Origin: Erpobdella octoculata
Lineage: Eukaryota > Annelida > Clitellata > Hirudinida > Erpobdellidae
Length of the DNA: 64,000 nucleotides
Assembly (NCBI GenBank): GCA_963978895.1
Contig: OZ022244.1
Location: 22,165,492 to 22,229,491, forward strand
Direction of reading: 5' to 3'
Shown: positions 23,892 through 56,400 of the stretch, one piece after another
Layout: each line of letters starts with the position of its first letter
Position numbering within the stretch: the stretch's first letter is position 1
Made by a program: the position numbers and the translations under genes
Notes under the pieces: model-generated
What the model was told of the DNA's origin: nothing
Database searches by the model: none
What the model saw: only the letters and a program-made list of their open reading frames with translations

Positions 23892-23893
<2 letters not shown>
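23156..23893 (-). mobile_element. 5'-truncated CR1/L2-like LINE, C-terminal ORF2 fragment
   Basis: A 220-codon minus-strand ORF (23891-23229) reads LGVLVDRDLSMETHISHLSR, then CLHGMAPIYLQELC, then VAWNSLPPALRDPTMPFSVF. This is the thumb and C-terminal region of CR1/L2-clade reverse transcriptases, which lies after the catalytic core. After the stop the sequence runs through GCGCTATATAAAA to a short (ATT)n tail, the usual 3' end of these LINEs. The catalytic FADD region is absent, so it is a dead-on-arrival copy. It is bordered by (TA)n on both sides and its ORF is uninterrupted, so it is fairly young. Confidence 0.85.
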
Positions 23894-23952
<59 letters not shown>

Positions 23953-23989
23953 TAGCAAATCTATTTTACGTTTTATAGGCTAACAGAAG

Positions 23990-24843
23990 TTATGAAAGAA
24001 TGTAAAAGAGAAAATGAGCGTGAACGGGAACGGGAACGGGAAAGCAACCGTGACCGGGAATGGGAGAGCAAGCATGACCGGGAACGGGAGAGCAAGCGTG
24101 AGCGGGAACGGGAAAGCGACCGGGAACGGGAAAGCGACCGGAAACGGGAAAGCGACTGGGAACGGGAAAGCGACCGGGAACGGGAAAGCGACCGGGAACG
24201 GGAAAGCAACCGAGAAAGCAGAAAGCGACCTGGGAACGCGGAAAGCGACTGGAATCGGGAGAGCAAGCTTGGAAGGAAACGCGAGCAAGAAAGAAAATCG
24301 ATAACAAAACTTCTGAGCGGGAAAGCGACCGGGAGCTGGAAAACGACCGAGAGCGGAAAAGCGACCGGGAACGCGACGAAAACGGGAAAGTGGAGAAGGA
24401 AACGGGAGCGAGAGAGACAAACATTAGAAAAACCTCTAAAAACCCCGGGCAACGCCGGGTAACCCCGCTAGTATATATATATATATATATGAATGTTTGT
24501 GGGTTAGTTTGTCTATTATAGAAACGGGAAAGCGACCCGGAACGGACAGCGAGCGGGAACGGAAAAGCAAGCGTGAGCGGGAATGGGAGAGCAAACGTGA
24601 GCGGGAACGGGACAGCGACCGGGAACGGGAAAGCGACCGGGAGCGGGAAAGCGACCGGGAGCGGGAAAGCGACCGGGAGCGGGAAAGCGACCGGGAGCGG
24701 GAAAACGACCGGCAGCGGGAAAACGACCGAAAACGGGAAAGCGAACAGGAGTGGGAAAGCAGGTGGGAAAGGAAACGGGAGAGAAAGAGACAAACATTAG
24801 AAAAACCTCTAAAAAACCCGGGCAACGCCGGGTATCTCCGCTA
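23990..24843 (-). repeat. TA-associated repeat, reversed (right arm of the large inverted arrangement)
   Basis: These are two reversed copies in series, 23990-24470 and 24500-24843, each ending in the ...CCGGGCAACGCCGGGTA...CCGCTAG terminus followed by TA. The minisatellite reads as GGGAACGGGAAAGCGACC units here. The second copy matches 524-763. Confidence 0.75.
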
Positions 24844-24844
24844 G

Positions 24845-25007
24845 TATATCATAATTATAAATAAATTGATGTAACAAACTACAAAAGCATCAGTAGTTAT
24901 ATCATACTTCTAAAAATCTTGATGTAACTATGACGTAATTGGATAAATTGTTGCTTAACTGATGCTTTTGTAGTTTGTTATATCAATTTATTTATAATTA
25001 TGATATA
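24845..25007. mobile_element. 163-bp palindromic MITE
   Basis: The left arm 24845-24894 (TATATCATAATTATAAATAA ... CAAAAGCATCAGT) and the reversed right arm 24957-25007 differ at about one position. The internal sequence is about 60 bp and there is no ORF. It could fold into a near-perfect hairpin. Confidence 0.8.
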
Positions 25008-25099
25008 AGAAGCAATAAAACATTAGGCCTACAAGAGTAGGTTGTGCATCCAGTTGTTATATCAAGATATCCTTGAGGTTTCAAGTAACTTTTAGCAAA

Positions 25100-27060
25100 T
25101 CTATTTTACGTTTTATGGGCTAAAAGAAGTTAGGAGAGAGTGGAAGAAAAAAATGAGAGCGAGCGGAAACGGGAGGGCGAGCGGTAGTGGGAACGGGAGT
25201 AAAAGTGAGTCATTTTTGAAGTTTTGGTACGTGAGGATATCGCGAGAAAGTAATTATATAGATGCACTCTTAAAATTTAGACAACAATTTACGCTCTGGG
25301 CATCATGATGGGTTAGTGGCTTTCTCGACATGCAATTCGCCACAATTGTTCAGCATTCGAAATTATAACAACAATTCTCCTAGTCAACTTTCGATAAAAA
25401 ATCACAATATCTTTTTAGCGCGCGAATAGCTTCGGTAAAATCAGCATAATAATAGGGCGTTACAAAGTTTGACATGACCCAGGTCATAGGTCAACCAATT
25501 AAATCTCTACGCTATATTTAATGAAGAGGAGGGGCTCATTTTCGGTTTCGTAAAATGTCCTTGCAAACGAGTAGGCGAGGCAGTGGACAGTGTTGTCAAT
25601 ATATATGTTTAAAAGTAGAAATGTCTTGAAAATGAATGCCAGAATACCGTCGAATGCGACGAGCTCATTTTGGCACATCTTTGTTATGCTAGAGCTTGAA
25701 TTGGAATCCCCGCAAGAGAATATGAGAAGACAAGACAATGCAAAAGAGGCGGGTTGGTTATGAGCACTCTCTGTATATAACTAATTCAACATTCAATGAC
25801 ATGAGTTGTAATAATATCAGCGAAGAATGCTCAAGAGACACTGGGCTCGTATATTGAGTTACATGCATGCAAGCCATTTATATTCGACAACTTATAAAAA
25901 CCTTGTGCTTATGATAATCTCGGATACTCTCGAGTTGACATAACAAACATGTACAAATTATGTGCAGCGTGTTTACTGGGTTGAAAATAGACGATAACAT
26001 CTCAGAAGTAATAAATAATTAATTAATAAAATGCAAGCATGCAAGTTTGCACCTTTAATTGAAAATCCCATTGAGAAAACACTTGATCAGGTTAAAAATA
26101 CAAGCCATCATGAAATGAATAGAGGCCGATCGTGGGACAGTTCTAAATTTCTTTTCAAGTTGAACGTTTTTGTTCCTATTTCACGTTCCCACCTTCTCTC
26201 ACTTAACCATCGGCATACTCGCTCTAGCGTAAACTCCACGAAAACCTCTTCAGTAGAAAACACACAAAAAACCATTTAATTAAAATCAATTAAAAATTGA
26301 AATAGCAGTTTGTCATAGGTAGATACCGCCACAGCCGAAAGGTCGCGACCCGTCTGATCATTTCTCGCATGGAAACCAACCTGGAATCTGTTAGGAAGGA
26401 GGTGGAGCGTGTTCAGGAGAGCGAAAGTAATTTATCGCGCAGAGATATGTTTGTATTTTAACGTTTTATAAAATACGAATAGTCGATTTTTTTTTAAATT
26501 TATTAAGCTTTTTAAATGACCAACATCGCATGTCTGTTTGCATTAAAGATTGTTCCTTGTGAGTTCTTCAGAATGCATATCACTTGACATTTCAATTATC
26601 ATTCATTTTAGGTAATACAAGAAAACTTGAGACACCTCTGGGTTGACTGTAAAGTTAACATTTGCGCAATAATGGAACTTTCTCACAGCGTGGCTGTAAA
26701 AGGCAAGTGAGCGTATGCCGAACCCGTGTGTTACCTATCTATACTATCTACCTGTCTGCCCGTATGTTACTGCTATTGTGGTGTTATGTAGTTGTGCGTC
26801 AAGTTTCTAGTTGCTAGTTTGTTGTTAGGTTAATCATCGACCTACTAAATGCCGCAAGGCGATAATCACTTTCAGAAAGAGAAGTTGGGAAGGGAGATAC
26901 CGCCTCCATTCGATTTGTTATAGAAGCATCGCGGTGGTGGTGCGTCCGTTCCTTCGTTTATAAAGACATCTCGATTTGAAGAAGGAATATAGTTATGTTT
27001 ATTCCATCATAATAACGTTGCCGGGTCGATAAATGCGAACATTTTTAGACAAGGAAACTC
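25100..27060. other. AT-rich sequence upstream of the Ig gene, nothing recognised
   Basis: A short patch near 25085-25190 again resembles the GCGAGCGGAAACGGGAG minisatellite. The 82-codon ORF at 26031-26279 has no recognisable domain. Promoter elements of the Ig gene must lie here, but I cannot point to them. Confidence 0.4.
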
Positions 27061-27067
27061 AAACATC

Positions 27068-47545
<20,478 letters not shown>

Positions 47546-47672
47546 GCGTGTATTGAAGTTGATCTTAATGCTCGTAACGTTTTCTAGATGTCTCTTTTTT
47601 TTAGAGTTTATTGTTCCCATTTGTTTCCAGAAGAAGTTTGACTGAATCTTCGAGGTGGCTGGTAATCGTGGC

Positions 47673-47678
47673 AATAAA
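47673..47678 (+). promoter_or_regulatory. Candidate polyadenylation signal of the Ig gene
   Basis: AATAAA occurs 128 bp after the stop codon; a second AATAAA is near 48105. Confidence 0.5.
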
Positions 47679-48694
47679 TCGTTTATTTTTGAATTTATAA
47701 TTTAGAATCTTTTGTTTTATTAATAGCACAGCTCGTTTGAATTGCCCAGTTGTTGTTATTAGAAGAAGCGTTAATAATACGCGCGACGTTCGTAATTATA
47801 AAACGCTTTCGGTGTTTGTGGACCATCAAGTAAAGTGGCAGTTACATTTTCATAGATTCAAAAGCAGATTAAATTTAGAAGTTTCAATTATTTAAATGTG
47901 GCCGTGCTGTTATCGTTTCCCTTTTTATTCGTTCTTTTGAGATTTTTTTCATTCATTTCTTCTTTTTTATTGAAACTTTGTTTTTAACTTTTTAAGCAAA
48001 ACAACAGAAATGCTCTAATAAGATTTAAAAAATGAACTGTGTTGTTGAAAACTACCTTGATCATTTTCAATTTTTTATCGCTTGTTGACTCGTGTTTTTT
48101 GTAATTAATAAATTTAATATCTTACATTTATTAACAAAGCTTTGATAAAATAATCTTTAGGGCAACTAACTGTATAAGCCCAGGAGAAAGATATTCGATG
48201 GTGTTTTTTCGAGGATAATTTGCAAGATACGGCAGAATGAAAAATCGTTGTACTCAACTTAAATCGCAAAATCATCTCACATATCTTACTATAAGAATGA
48301 CTTATAAACACAAAAGTACTTTTATGTTGTTAAATCCTGTAGTTATATAGTTGTTTATGTCTGTTAACGATTTGACATTTGTTTTGCTTAGCATTTTTCC
48401 TGAAAGTTGATAATTAAATTTATTTGCATTAAATTATTACCACAAGTTCTGAACCCTGTAGTGAAAGATGAGAGCAGTAATGAATGTCACATCAATAATG
48501 CAAGGAACGAAGTAGATTTTAATGGACATTCGAGAGAAAAATTGGCTTGAAAATAATCGAAACGAACTTTCTATTTAATAAAATTAATCTATGACATAAT
48601 TTCGGTGTCTGTTCCTCCATATATGACGCCCACATTAAAACTTGCTTTGCCCCTCCCCTCTTTGTCCACCGCCTTGCCTTGTGGACGTCCACTC

Positions 48695-49559
48695 CAGAGG
48701 CACAGCCAGGGGGACCCGGGGCCCCCCCGAAACCTAGCCAAAGTGGATTTTGAAGTGACTGGCGGGCCTGTGAATTTGGGATGTTTACAATTCTTTCCTC
48801 TATTATTTGATTAACCTTTGTTGAATTTATTGAAACAAACAATTCAGAATTAATTATCTATTAATTTGGTTTTGAAATCTTTGTTAGAGAGTTTTATATG
48901 TACCCTTTCCCTTTTATATACGATTTGCCCCAAATGAGCGAGTCTGCATTCAGATTCAGCGTCTCCTTCCTAGGTTTCTCGACCAAGGATCCTTTCTTTG
49001 CTTAGAGGAGAGTGGAGACACTCAAATATTACGCCTGCGACCTTGGTCACATATCTGCTGTGCATGGCGAATACTTGCACTGGAAAACCAAATGGTCGAA
49101 TGTCTCAGTGGCAGAGCGGCCACATACCGCACTTGATGTTTTGCAACATTGTGAGGAATCCGTTTACCAACAGATAAATACACTGCTGAAACTCTTCATC
49201 ACGTTACCCCTCTTCTGCGACAGCGAAAGATCCTTCTCAACTATGCGCAGATTTAAATCATATCTACGCACCACAATGGGCCAGGTAAGGCTGAATGGGC
49301 TTGTCCAGATTACGATCAATCGCAATCTTCCCATTATTGAAAAAGCCGTCATTGACATTTTTCGCAAAAACAAGGCGACTGAATTTGTTATTGTAATAAA
49401 TTGGTTCAAATTAAATGTCTTATAGTTTGATATTACTAATTGTTGCTTAAACTGTCTTTTAGCCTTGACATTTGTGGGTCGTAAACTTTTCAAAAAACTC
49501 CTTACTTAACAGTTTTTTCCCCCGGCCTCCCCCCGAAAAAAATCCTGGCTGCGCCCCTT
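48695..49559 (+). mobile_element. 865-bp hAT deletion derivative
   Basis: The ends CAGAGGCACAGCCAGG and (reversed) AAGGGGCGCAGCCAGG agree at 13 of 16 positions. The flanks are a perfect 8-bp duplication GTCCACTC (48687-48694 and 49560-49567). Subterminal runs of G and C (GGGGGACCCGGGGCCCCCCC) are typical of this hAT group. It retains only the transposase C-terminus. Confidence 0.88.
49012..49425 (+). pseudogene. hAT transposase C-terminal fragment
   Basis: The open stretch includes KLFITLPLFCDSERSFSTMR, then RFKSYLRTTMGQVRLNGLVQ, the hAT dimerisation domain with the SERSFS motif. The catalytic core is missing, so the fragment cannot encode a working transposase. It is uninterrupted, which suggests a fairly recent deletion derivative. 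Confidence 0.8.
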
Positions 49560-49629
49560 GTCCACTCGACACCCATATCAGGTGCGCGTTTACCTCATGA
49601 AAGAGCCAGGACTAGACCCTACCTACAGA

Positions 49630-49807
49630 GGTGAACATAAGTTCATTTTTGGCAACCCGAACCATCATCAACCCAACCCACCTAAAAAAAGTTAAATGTC
49701 TAACCCAACCTACTAAAAATTTATTTTAAAAAGCTAAAATTTCAAACCAATGCACGCATGTTTCAAGAAAATTTGACCCAACCCAAACCCATGTACAGAC
49801 ACTTCTG
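49630..49807. mobile_element. MITE, second copy of the family at 30933
   Basis: The left end is CAGAGGTGAACAT and the reversed right end CAGAAGTGTCTG. The flanks CCTACCTA and CCTAAGTA agree at 6 of 8 positions. The interior is rich in CCCAACCCA. Confidence 0.55.
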
Positions 49808-50077
49808 CCTAAGTACAATAGAATACTGCATAGGCGGATTTTTGCGGCCTGGCCCGTTTCCTAGGCTAAATTTTCAAACTGGCTCATTTAATTTGAGCCC
49901 TAAAATACTTATACTTTGCAATGAAATATCGGCCCGGCCTATTTGCAAACCTTAAAATAATGGCCTGGTCCGGTCCGTGCCTAATTCTACTACTTTACTC
50001 CGTACCCACGGAGTTGTAGTAGATATATATATATAACTCTTAAAATTGAAATTCAAATGCATTATGATCGTAATTTA

Positions 50078-50275
50078 GAGGCGCTGGTGGTAGAGCGTTC
50101 GCCTACCGATCATTAGGTCGGCAGTTCGAGCCTAACTGGCGTCACCAGCATAACTCCCTCAAGCAAGGAGTTCCCACGCATTCGCTAAAGGGGTAGGCGC
50201 CTATAAATGGCTGCCTCTGCAAAGGACCCTTTCTTCGTGGCTTAGACGTCTAAGGATTAACGCCACTTTAAAATT
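50078..50275 (+). mobile_element. tRNA-derived SINE
   Basis: The tRNA-like head GGCGCTGGTGGTAGAGCGTT has an A box (TGGTAGAGCGT) and a B box (GGCAGTTCGAGCC), and the head ends GGCGTCACCA. The shared tail follows (GCTAAAGGGGTAGGCGCCTA, TAAATGGCT). A tail-only copy is at 15835, and a related reversed head is at 60843. Confidence 0.75.
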
Positions 50276-51668
50276 TGGCAAAAAAATTTAATTGATACGT
50301 ACATAGTAGTATTCATTCCCTGGATACCCTTATTTTCTGTTAACGCCATTATTTGATTAAAAAGTTATCTTATGTTTTTGACGCACACGCTATACGCGTT
50401 TTTACACCTCTTAAAAAAGATACTATATCTCATTCTTGTACTTAATGATTTATGCACTTTTATTGATTATTTCTAAATGGTAACACATCATAAAATGTGT
50501 GAGTTTTTTAAGATCTTCAGATAAACAATAACCACAACTGGAATTCGAGGCTTCTGAAGATTACCGCTATTGAGTTGTAATCCTCTTCAAAATGTCTGTG
50601 AAAACCCTGAAAAAAATGTAACAGTGTAATTTCTTATTTTATGTAGTGGTTGTTTCGTCCACCAAATTTAATGCTGCAAGTAGATCACGTTGTTTTTTTA
50701 TATCTTGAAACATTCAGACCCGTTGAGAGTGGAATTGGCTTAGAGTTTGCCCCGGGTCTCCCCCAGGGGTTTATCTAAGAAATTGTCAGGAGGCAGTAAA
50801 AATATTCAAGGATTACAGCAAAATTGTCAAAATGTGTACTGAAAATATTTGAAAGCAGAACTTCAAATGATACTTCCATATAGTGTCGTAGCTTGGGTTT
50901 AAGCCTAAAAAATTGCCGCCACTAAAATTTTGGGTGATTTTGTATTTTTCTAAACTTAAACTCTGATTTTTCTAATAATTTACATGGAAGTCTTACTGAT
51001 TTCCAAATAATTATAAAAATTTACTTGTTGATTATTTTGTGTGTGTAATATTGCTTAATTTTATATAACTCCACGCAATGAAAACAATATTTAAATTGCA
51101 GCTGTAAATGAGACTGAATCAATTTTTTGCAGGAAGTGTACCCCCAAAAGTGACATAGATGTATGCATGTTGCTTTTTTTCATTTTTGATTCATAATAAT
51201 CTACCAAAATTTGGGGGGCCATGTCGATTGCCCCCAAATGACATTCCTGGATCCGCCAGCAAGTGAAGTTAAAACCTTTTTTGGTTCCCTAGACGAACAG
51301 AAACATCTTATCTTAAAACATTAAAAAAATTTTTTTTTTAGATTATTTCAATGTAAACATTAACATACAAAATTAAAATCAGTTGTTTTTGCTAATTGTA
51401 ATTTGTAAATTAAAAAAACGCACCTGCAATCAAAAAGTAAACGTGTGATCAATAATCAAGATTTAAAGATTTTGATAGCTCTCTAGTAGTGTTTTTTGTT
51501 TTTTTTAGTGACAAAATACGTCAACCGTATTCTTTATCGACTAACTAATAACATATTATAACTTTTTGTAACATAAGGTTAGATTTATTTTAAGTTTATT
51601 TGCTCAAGAAAAATAGCAGATAAGCAATTAATTAAAATTTATTTGAATGTCAAAACTATTTTGTAGGT

Positions 51669-53371
51669 ATGAATTATTCGAAATTTTTAAATTCAATTAC
51701 CCTCTCAAGAAAGCCCTCACCAATTCGACTGCTAAGTGAGTTTTGTCAGTTTTGTGTGATAAAAATTAGACATTGGATTAAATTCATTAAATAGTTCTTA
51801 ATGTGGCAAGTTATTATGATTTCAAGTTTCTCGTTCATTCAGCTGCTTTGAAAGCTCAATGTGGTCCTTCACTTATTTACTTGGCTGGTGGAAATCCAAA
51901 TCCTCTTTTGTTTCCAATTAAAGAAGCAAAGTTTACAAGAAGGTAAAGTCAAACTTATATTTAGATTATTTTTATTTATATAAAACAAGAGTTTGTTTTT
52001 TAATTGTATATGGGATTTTTGACAATATAATTATTGTATTTTGTTTTTCAGAGATGGAGAAGTCATTCATTTAAATGAGAATATGTTAAAAGTTGCATTA
52101 CAATATGATGCTTCTCCTGGGTCAGAAAGTCATTTGCTATAAAGTCCAGTTTTGTTTTCTGAAAAATGATTGGTCTATATTTTATCAGGTTTTCGTTTAT
52201 AACAGGAACTCAAATTTTTTAAAAACCTTAAAGAAGTTTCAGAGTTGCTACCATAACCCTCCATTACAAGGAGCATCCAATGGAGATGGAATGACTGACA
52301 TCTGTATGACTTACGGCTCAAGTGACGGCATTGCAAAGGTTGGTTTGCATCAGTGATAAGATGTATAATCAACAATAATTTTGATATAAACCTATTTTAT
52401 TTGTTAATTTTCAAAGAGTTTTGAGATGTTGATCAGTCCTGGTGATAAAGTTTTGGTCGAGGAGCCGACAAATCCAGTTGTACTTTCTGCCGTGAGTTTA
52501 TTGTAATCATATTATGTATATCGATTATTATTTTATGAATTTAACGTGCAAAATTAATATTGACTAAATAAAATATCAAATTTAATTTTGTAGTATCTAA
52601 ATCATGAATTTAACGTGCAAAATTAATATTGACTCTAAATAAAATATAAAACTTAATTTCGTCATATCGAAATTATGAATTTAACGTGCAAAATTAATAT
52701 TGACTCTAAAGTATCGAATAATTGTTTAATACAAAACATATATTAAGAAGTACTAATAGTACAAATGTCCATGTGAATCATTTGATCTGTTAAGAATGAA
52801 TAATGCAGAATTATAATTTAAAGCTAACAGGTTTTTGTTAAAAACTTAATTAGTTGAGGCCATTGGGATGTGAAGTCCTCCCCATTGAAACCGATCATCA
52901 AGGTATCGTGCCTTCTTCGTTATCAAGTGCCTGCCAGAGCAGTTCCACGACTCCAAAATTCTTGTACACCTGTCCGAACGGAATGATTCCATCTGGCTCT
53001 ACGACATCGATTCAAAGAAGGAAAGAAATTTATGAAGTAACAAACTATTATATATATTGGTGTAAATGTTTTATATCCACTCACATGAATGATGGATAAT
53101 TTCATGATTGTTTTTCCAGATAGCAAAACAGCATAATTTTTTAATATTAGAGCATGACCCTTTCTATTTTCTGCAGTATTCACATGTGAGTTAATGCTTG
53201 TTATTGTTTACTGTATTTTATTATATGTTTATAATTATGGAATAAATGTAATCAATAATTTTATATTTCTATCACGACAGACAAGAAAACCAAGTTATTT
53301 ATCATTAGATGTAGATGGTAGAGTGTTGAGGTTTGATTCTTTCTCGATGCTCATGTCTCCAGGGTTTGTTG

Positions 53372-53421
<50 letters not shown>

Positions 53422-56400
53422 ATCCTACTCGGATTACAGATTGCCATTAGACGACGTAGTAGTTCTGAGTGCGGAGAGTTTAATTAAAATGCGGTTTTCA
53501 CTTTAATATGTTCAGATAGACAAACATAAAAGAATTGATCGAAAAAAAAAATTTTTGAAAGTCAAAATTTTGAATTTTCAGCTTTTGAAAAATTTGCGCG
53601 ATTTTACATTTTTCGAATAATAAGCCGAATTAAAAGCGTTAAAGAGCTGAAATTTTCAGTAACCACTTAAAAAAACGTATTATTTACTATTATTCTAAGT
53701 AAATTTAATTATTTTAATTATATTTTGAGTTTCGTAAAAAAAGGCACTTAGACCACTATACTGAAGCATCTGACACAAAGCTCGAATATGAGTTCTCGAT
53801 ACACTCAAGTTTTTTAATTTACTTTTCTCGAATATCTTTTCAACCGCTTGATAGTTTCTTACCAAATTTCATACAATAAACATATTGCTACTATTTAAAA
53901 TAAATCTGAATTTAAAACTTTGTAGCTCAACGATTAATGCCAAAATAAAGATATTTCATAAACGGTTAGGTCTATATTAGCTTCGTTTCGTAGGTTTTTC
54001 ACGAATAACGCCCAAACCGCTTGAAATATTTCATCCAAACTTTACATGTTAAAACCTTAACTAATTCGTAAAAAAAAGCCAAAAATTTGAGTTTTGAAGG
54101 TCAACGTTTACAGCCATGGTAAAGATATTTAAGTAATGGTTAGCACTCGTGCAATTTTTTGGCTCGATTTTTCGCCAATAAAATTTTAACCAATTAATAT
54201 TTCTCAACCAAATTTGAGGCAGTAATAGAAAGGGTAATTTAAGACAGTTATCTGTAACTGTAGTTTTATAGGTCATCCATTAACTGTTTAATTGATAAAA
54301 ATACTTTTATTCCGTACAGTGAATATCTTTTTTACCAATTGAAGATTTTTAACCATACTTGATATTCGAAAAATGATAGTAATTTTTAATACGTTTCTTT
54401 AGATTATTAAATTTTAACGTTGTAGCTAAACGTTTAATGTTAAATTTAAGCTACAGTATATTTTGTAAAGTGTACGGTTTCAATGAAGCTTTCGGTCCTT
54501 TGTTTTAAGTAAATAAGTTTTAAACAAAAGCGAATTTTTTAACCAAACTTCATAGGATGAAACTTTAGATAATTTTGGACAATTATCTGAATTTATTGTT
54601 TTGTAGCTCAACATTTAACAATATAGGGAATTAAAATGTTAACAAAGGTGATTTCATTGCTTTGCTTCAATAATTTTTAAACTAATTAAAAGTTAGTGAC
54701 CAAATTTTATATTTTTTCAACCTAGCTTTTTCTGAATGAGTATTTAAAGTTTTAACTTTATAATTGCACGACTAGTGCTAAATAAAAACCTTTTCATTTA
54801 AGGTATAATTAATAAATTTTGACAAAAAAAGTTTTTTTTTAGAGAGTTAAGCTATCCATCAAATTAAACTGTTTGTACTTAAAATGATAGATCAATTTTA
54901 TCTATTTAAAGAGATATTAGAAGAAACTCCTGTAAACAATTTTTTTGAAAATTTAAAAATTGTAGCGCGCAAATATCTCACATTTTAAGAATTATGATGG
55001 TTTCCAATAAAATTATGAAAATTAAAAATTAATTAAGATTTCAGAGATACACCCTTCTGTCTATTTATAAACTTTATGGTAATAATGTCGATTTTTGGCT
55101 TCTGATTCGTTATAAAATATCACGTGCTTATATACGTATAATAAGTCAATAGTTGTTTGCGATATAATATATTTAAATATATTTTTATCGGAACAATTGT
55201 TCCGTTAAACTTTAAACCACACTTAAAAGAGTTTTTTAACAAGTTTTAAAGTAAAATTTAAAGAGCAAGTTGTTTTATTGAATTCAATAACATTTTGGTG
55301 TATCAACCCCCCCAGGACCCAGGTACCTGGAAAGATGAGACATGGACTACTAGTCAACTAGACTAGTGACTACTTTGAAAAACTTGAAAAAGACATACAT
55401 AAGGACCTAGTGAACTAGTGACCTAATTTATAGTAGTCTAGTCTAGTGTAGTCCTAAGGACATAAAAGTAAGACTTACATCTTTTATTTAAAAGCATTTG
55501 TGTTTTGTTCACCATTGGTCCAAAATGAGATCTTAATAAAGAAAGTTGATGAAAAGGTGAGAGATTATAAGACAAGAACACTTAAGATTGTTTGTGTCGA
55601 GGATGTCACGGTATATTATGGTGATAAATAATTTATAACTTAATTTAATGATTGTTACTGGTGATTGAAAATGATGAAACTACTTAGACTTAGTAACTGA
55701 TATGATGAATGAGTGATAGAAGACAAACTAAGATTAACTTAATATGATAAGGGAAATAAATAAAATACTATGATTTAAAATAATTTAGATTTATTGTAAA
55801 TTAAAATAATTAGATGATAATGTGTCTTAGACAATTGAATCACAGCAATTTGTGATTGATAACATTTTTGATGAGAATTTAAAGTTATCTTTAGTGGTTC
55901 TGGAATTGAGAAAGAGCAGGTATTATAAGAATTAGTTCAAAAACTTTGTGACAGTTTTATAGTATATTTGCTGAAGTGAAAAAATTGATATTTTACATTA
56001 CCATCTTTTGATTTTTTTTCTTATACTTTTCCCATAATTTTGACAGCATCTTATTCTCACCCGAGTTTCTAGCTTTGAATTTAACCTATGTGCCACAATT
56101 TTCAACTTTTCACAATCTTGCACATACCAGGGAAATAAGTCAAACAATATTGAAATTAAATTATTTCAAAAATGTAAAAACTAACAGTATGTTGAAACAA
56201 AATCTACAAAAGCAACACATGACGCTAAAAAAGGTTTACATGCAAAACTTGAACAAGATGAAAGAAAAAGTAATTTATATGCAATAAAAAAATTAAACAA
56301 CATAAAAAATGTACACAAAGCTTACACGGGAAGCTGAAAGAAAATGAAATGTACAAAAACAATAACACGGGAAGCTGAAAGAAAATAAAATGTACAAAAT

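Noticed and set aside
26031..26279. 82-codon ORF as first exon of the Ig gene
   Set aside because: It has no signal peptide and no suitable phase-1 donor. The signal-peptide exon at 27068-27158 fits the phase of exon 2.
50078..50150. Functional tRNA gene
   Set aside because: The tRNA-like head has A and B boxes, but the acceptor arms do not pair well and it continues into a tail shared with another locus, as in a SINE.
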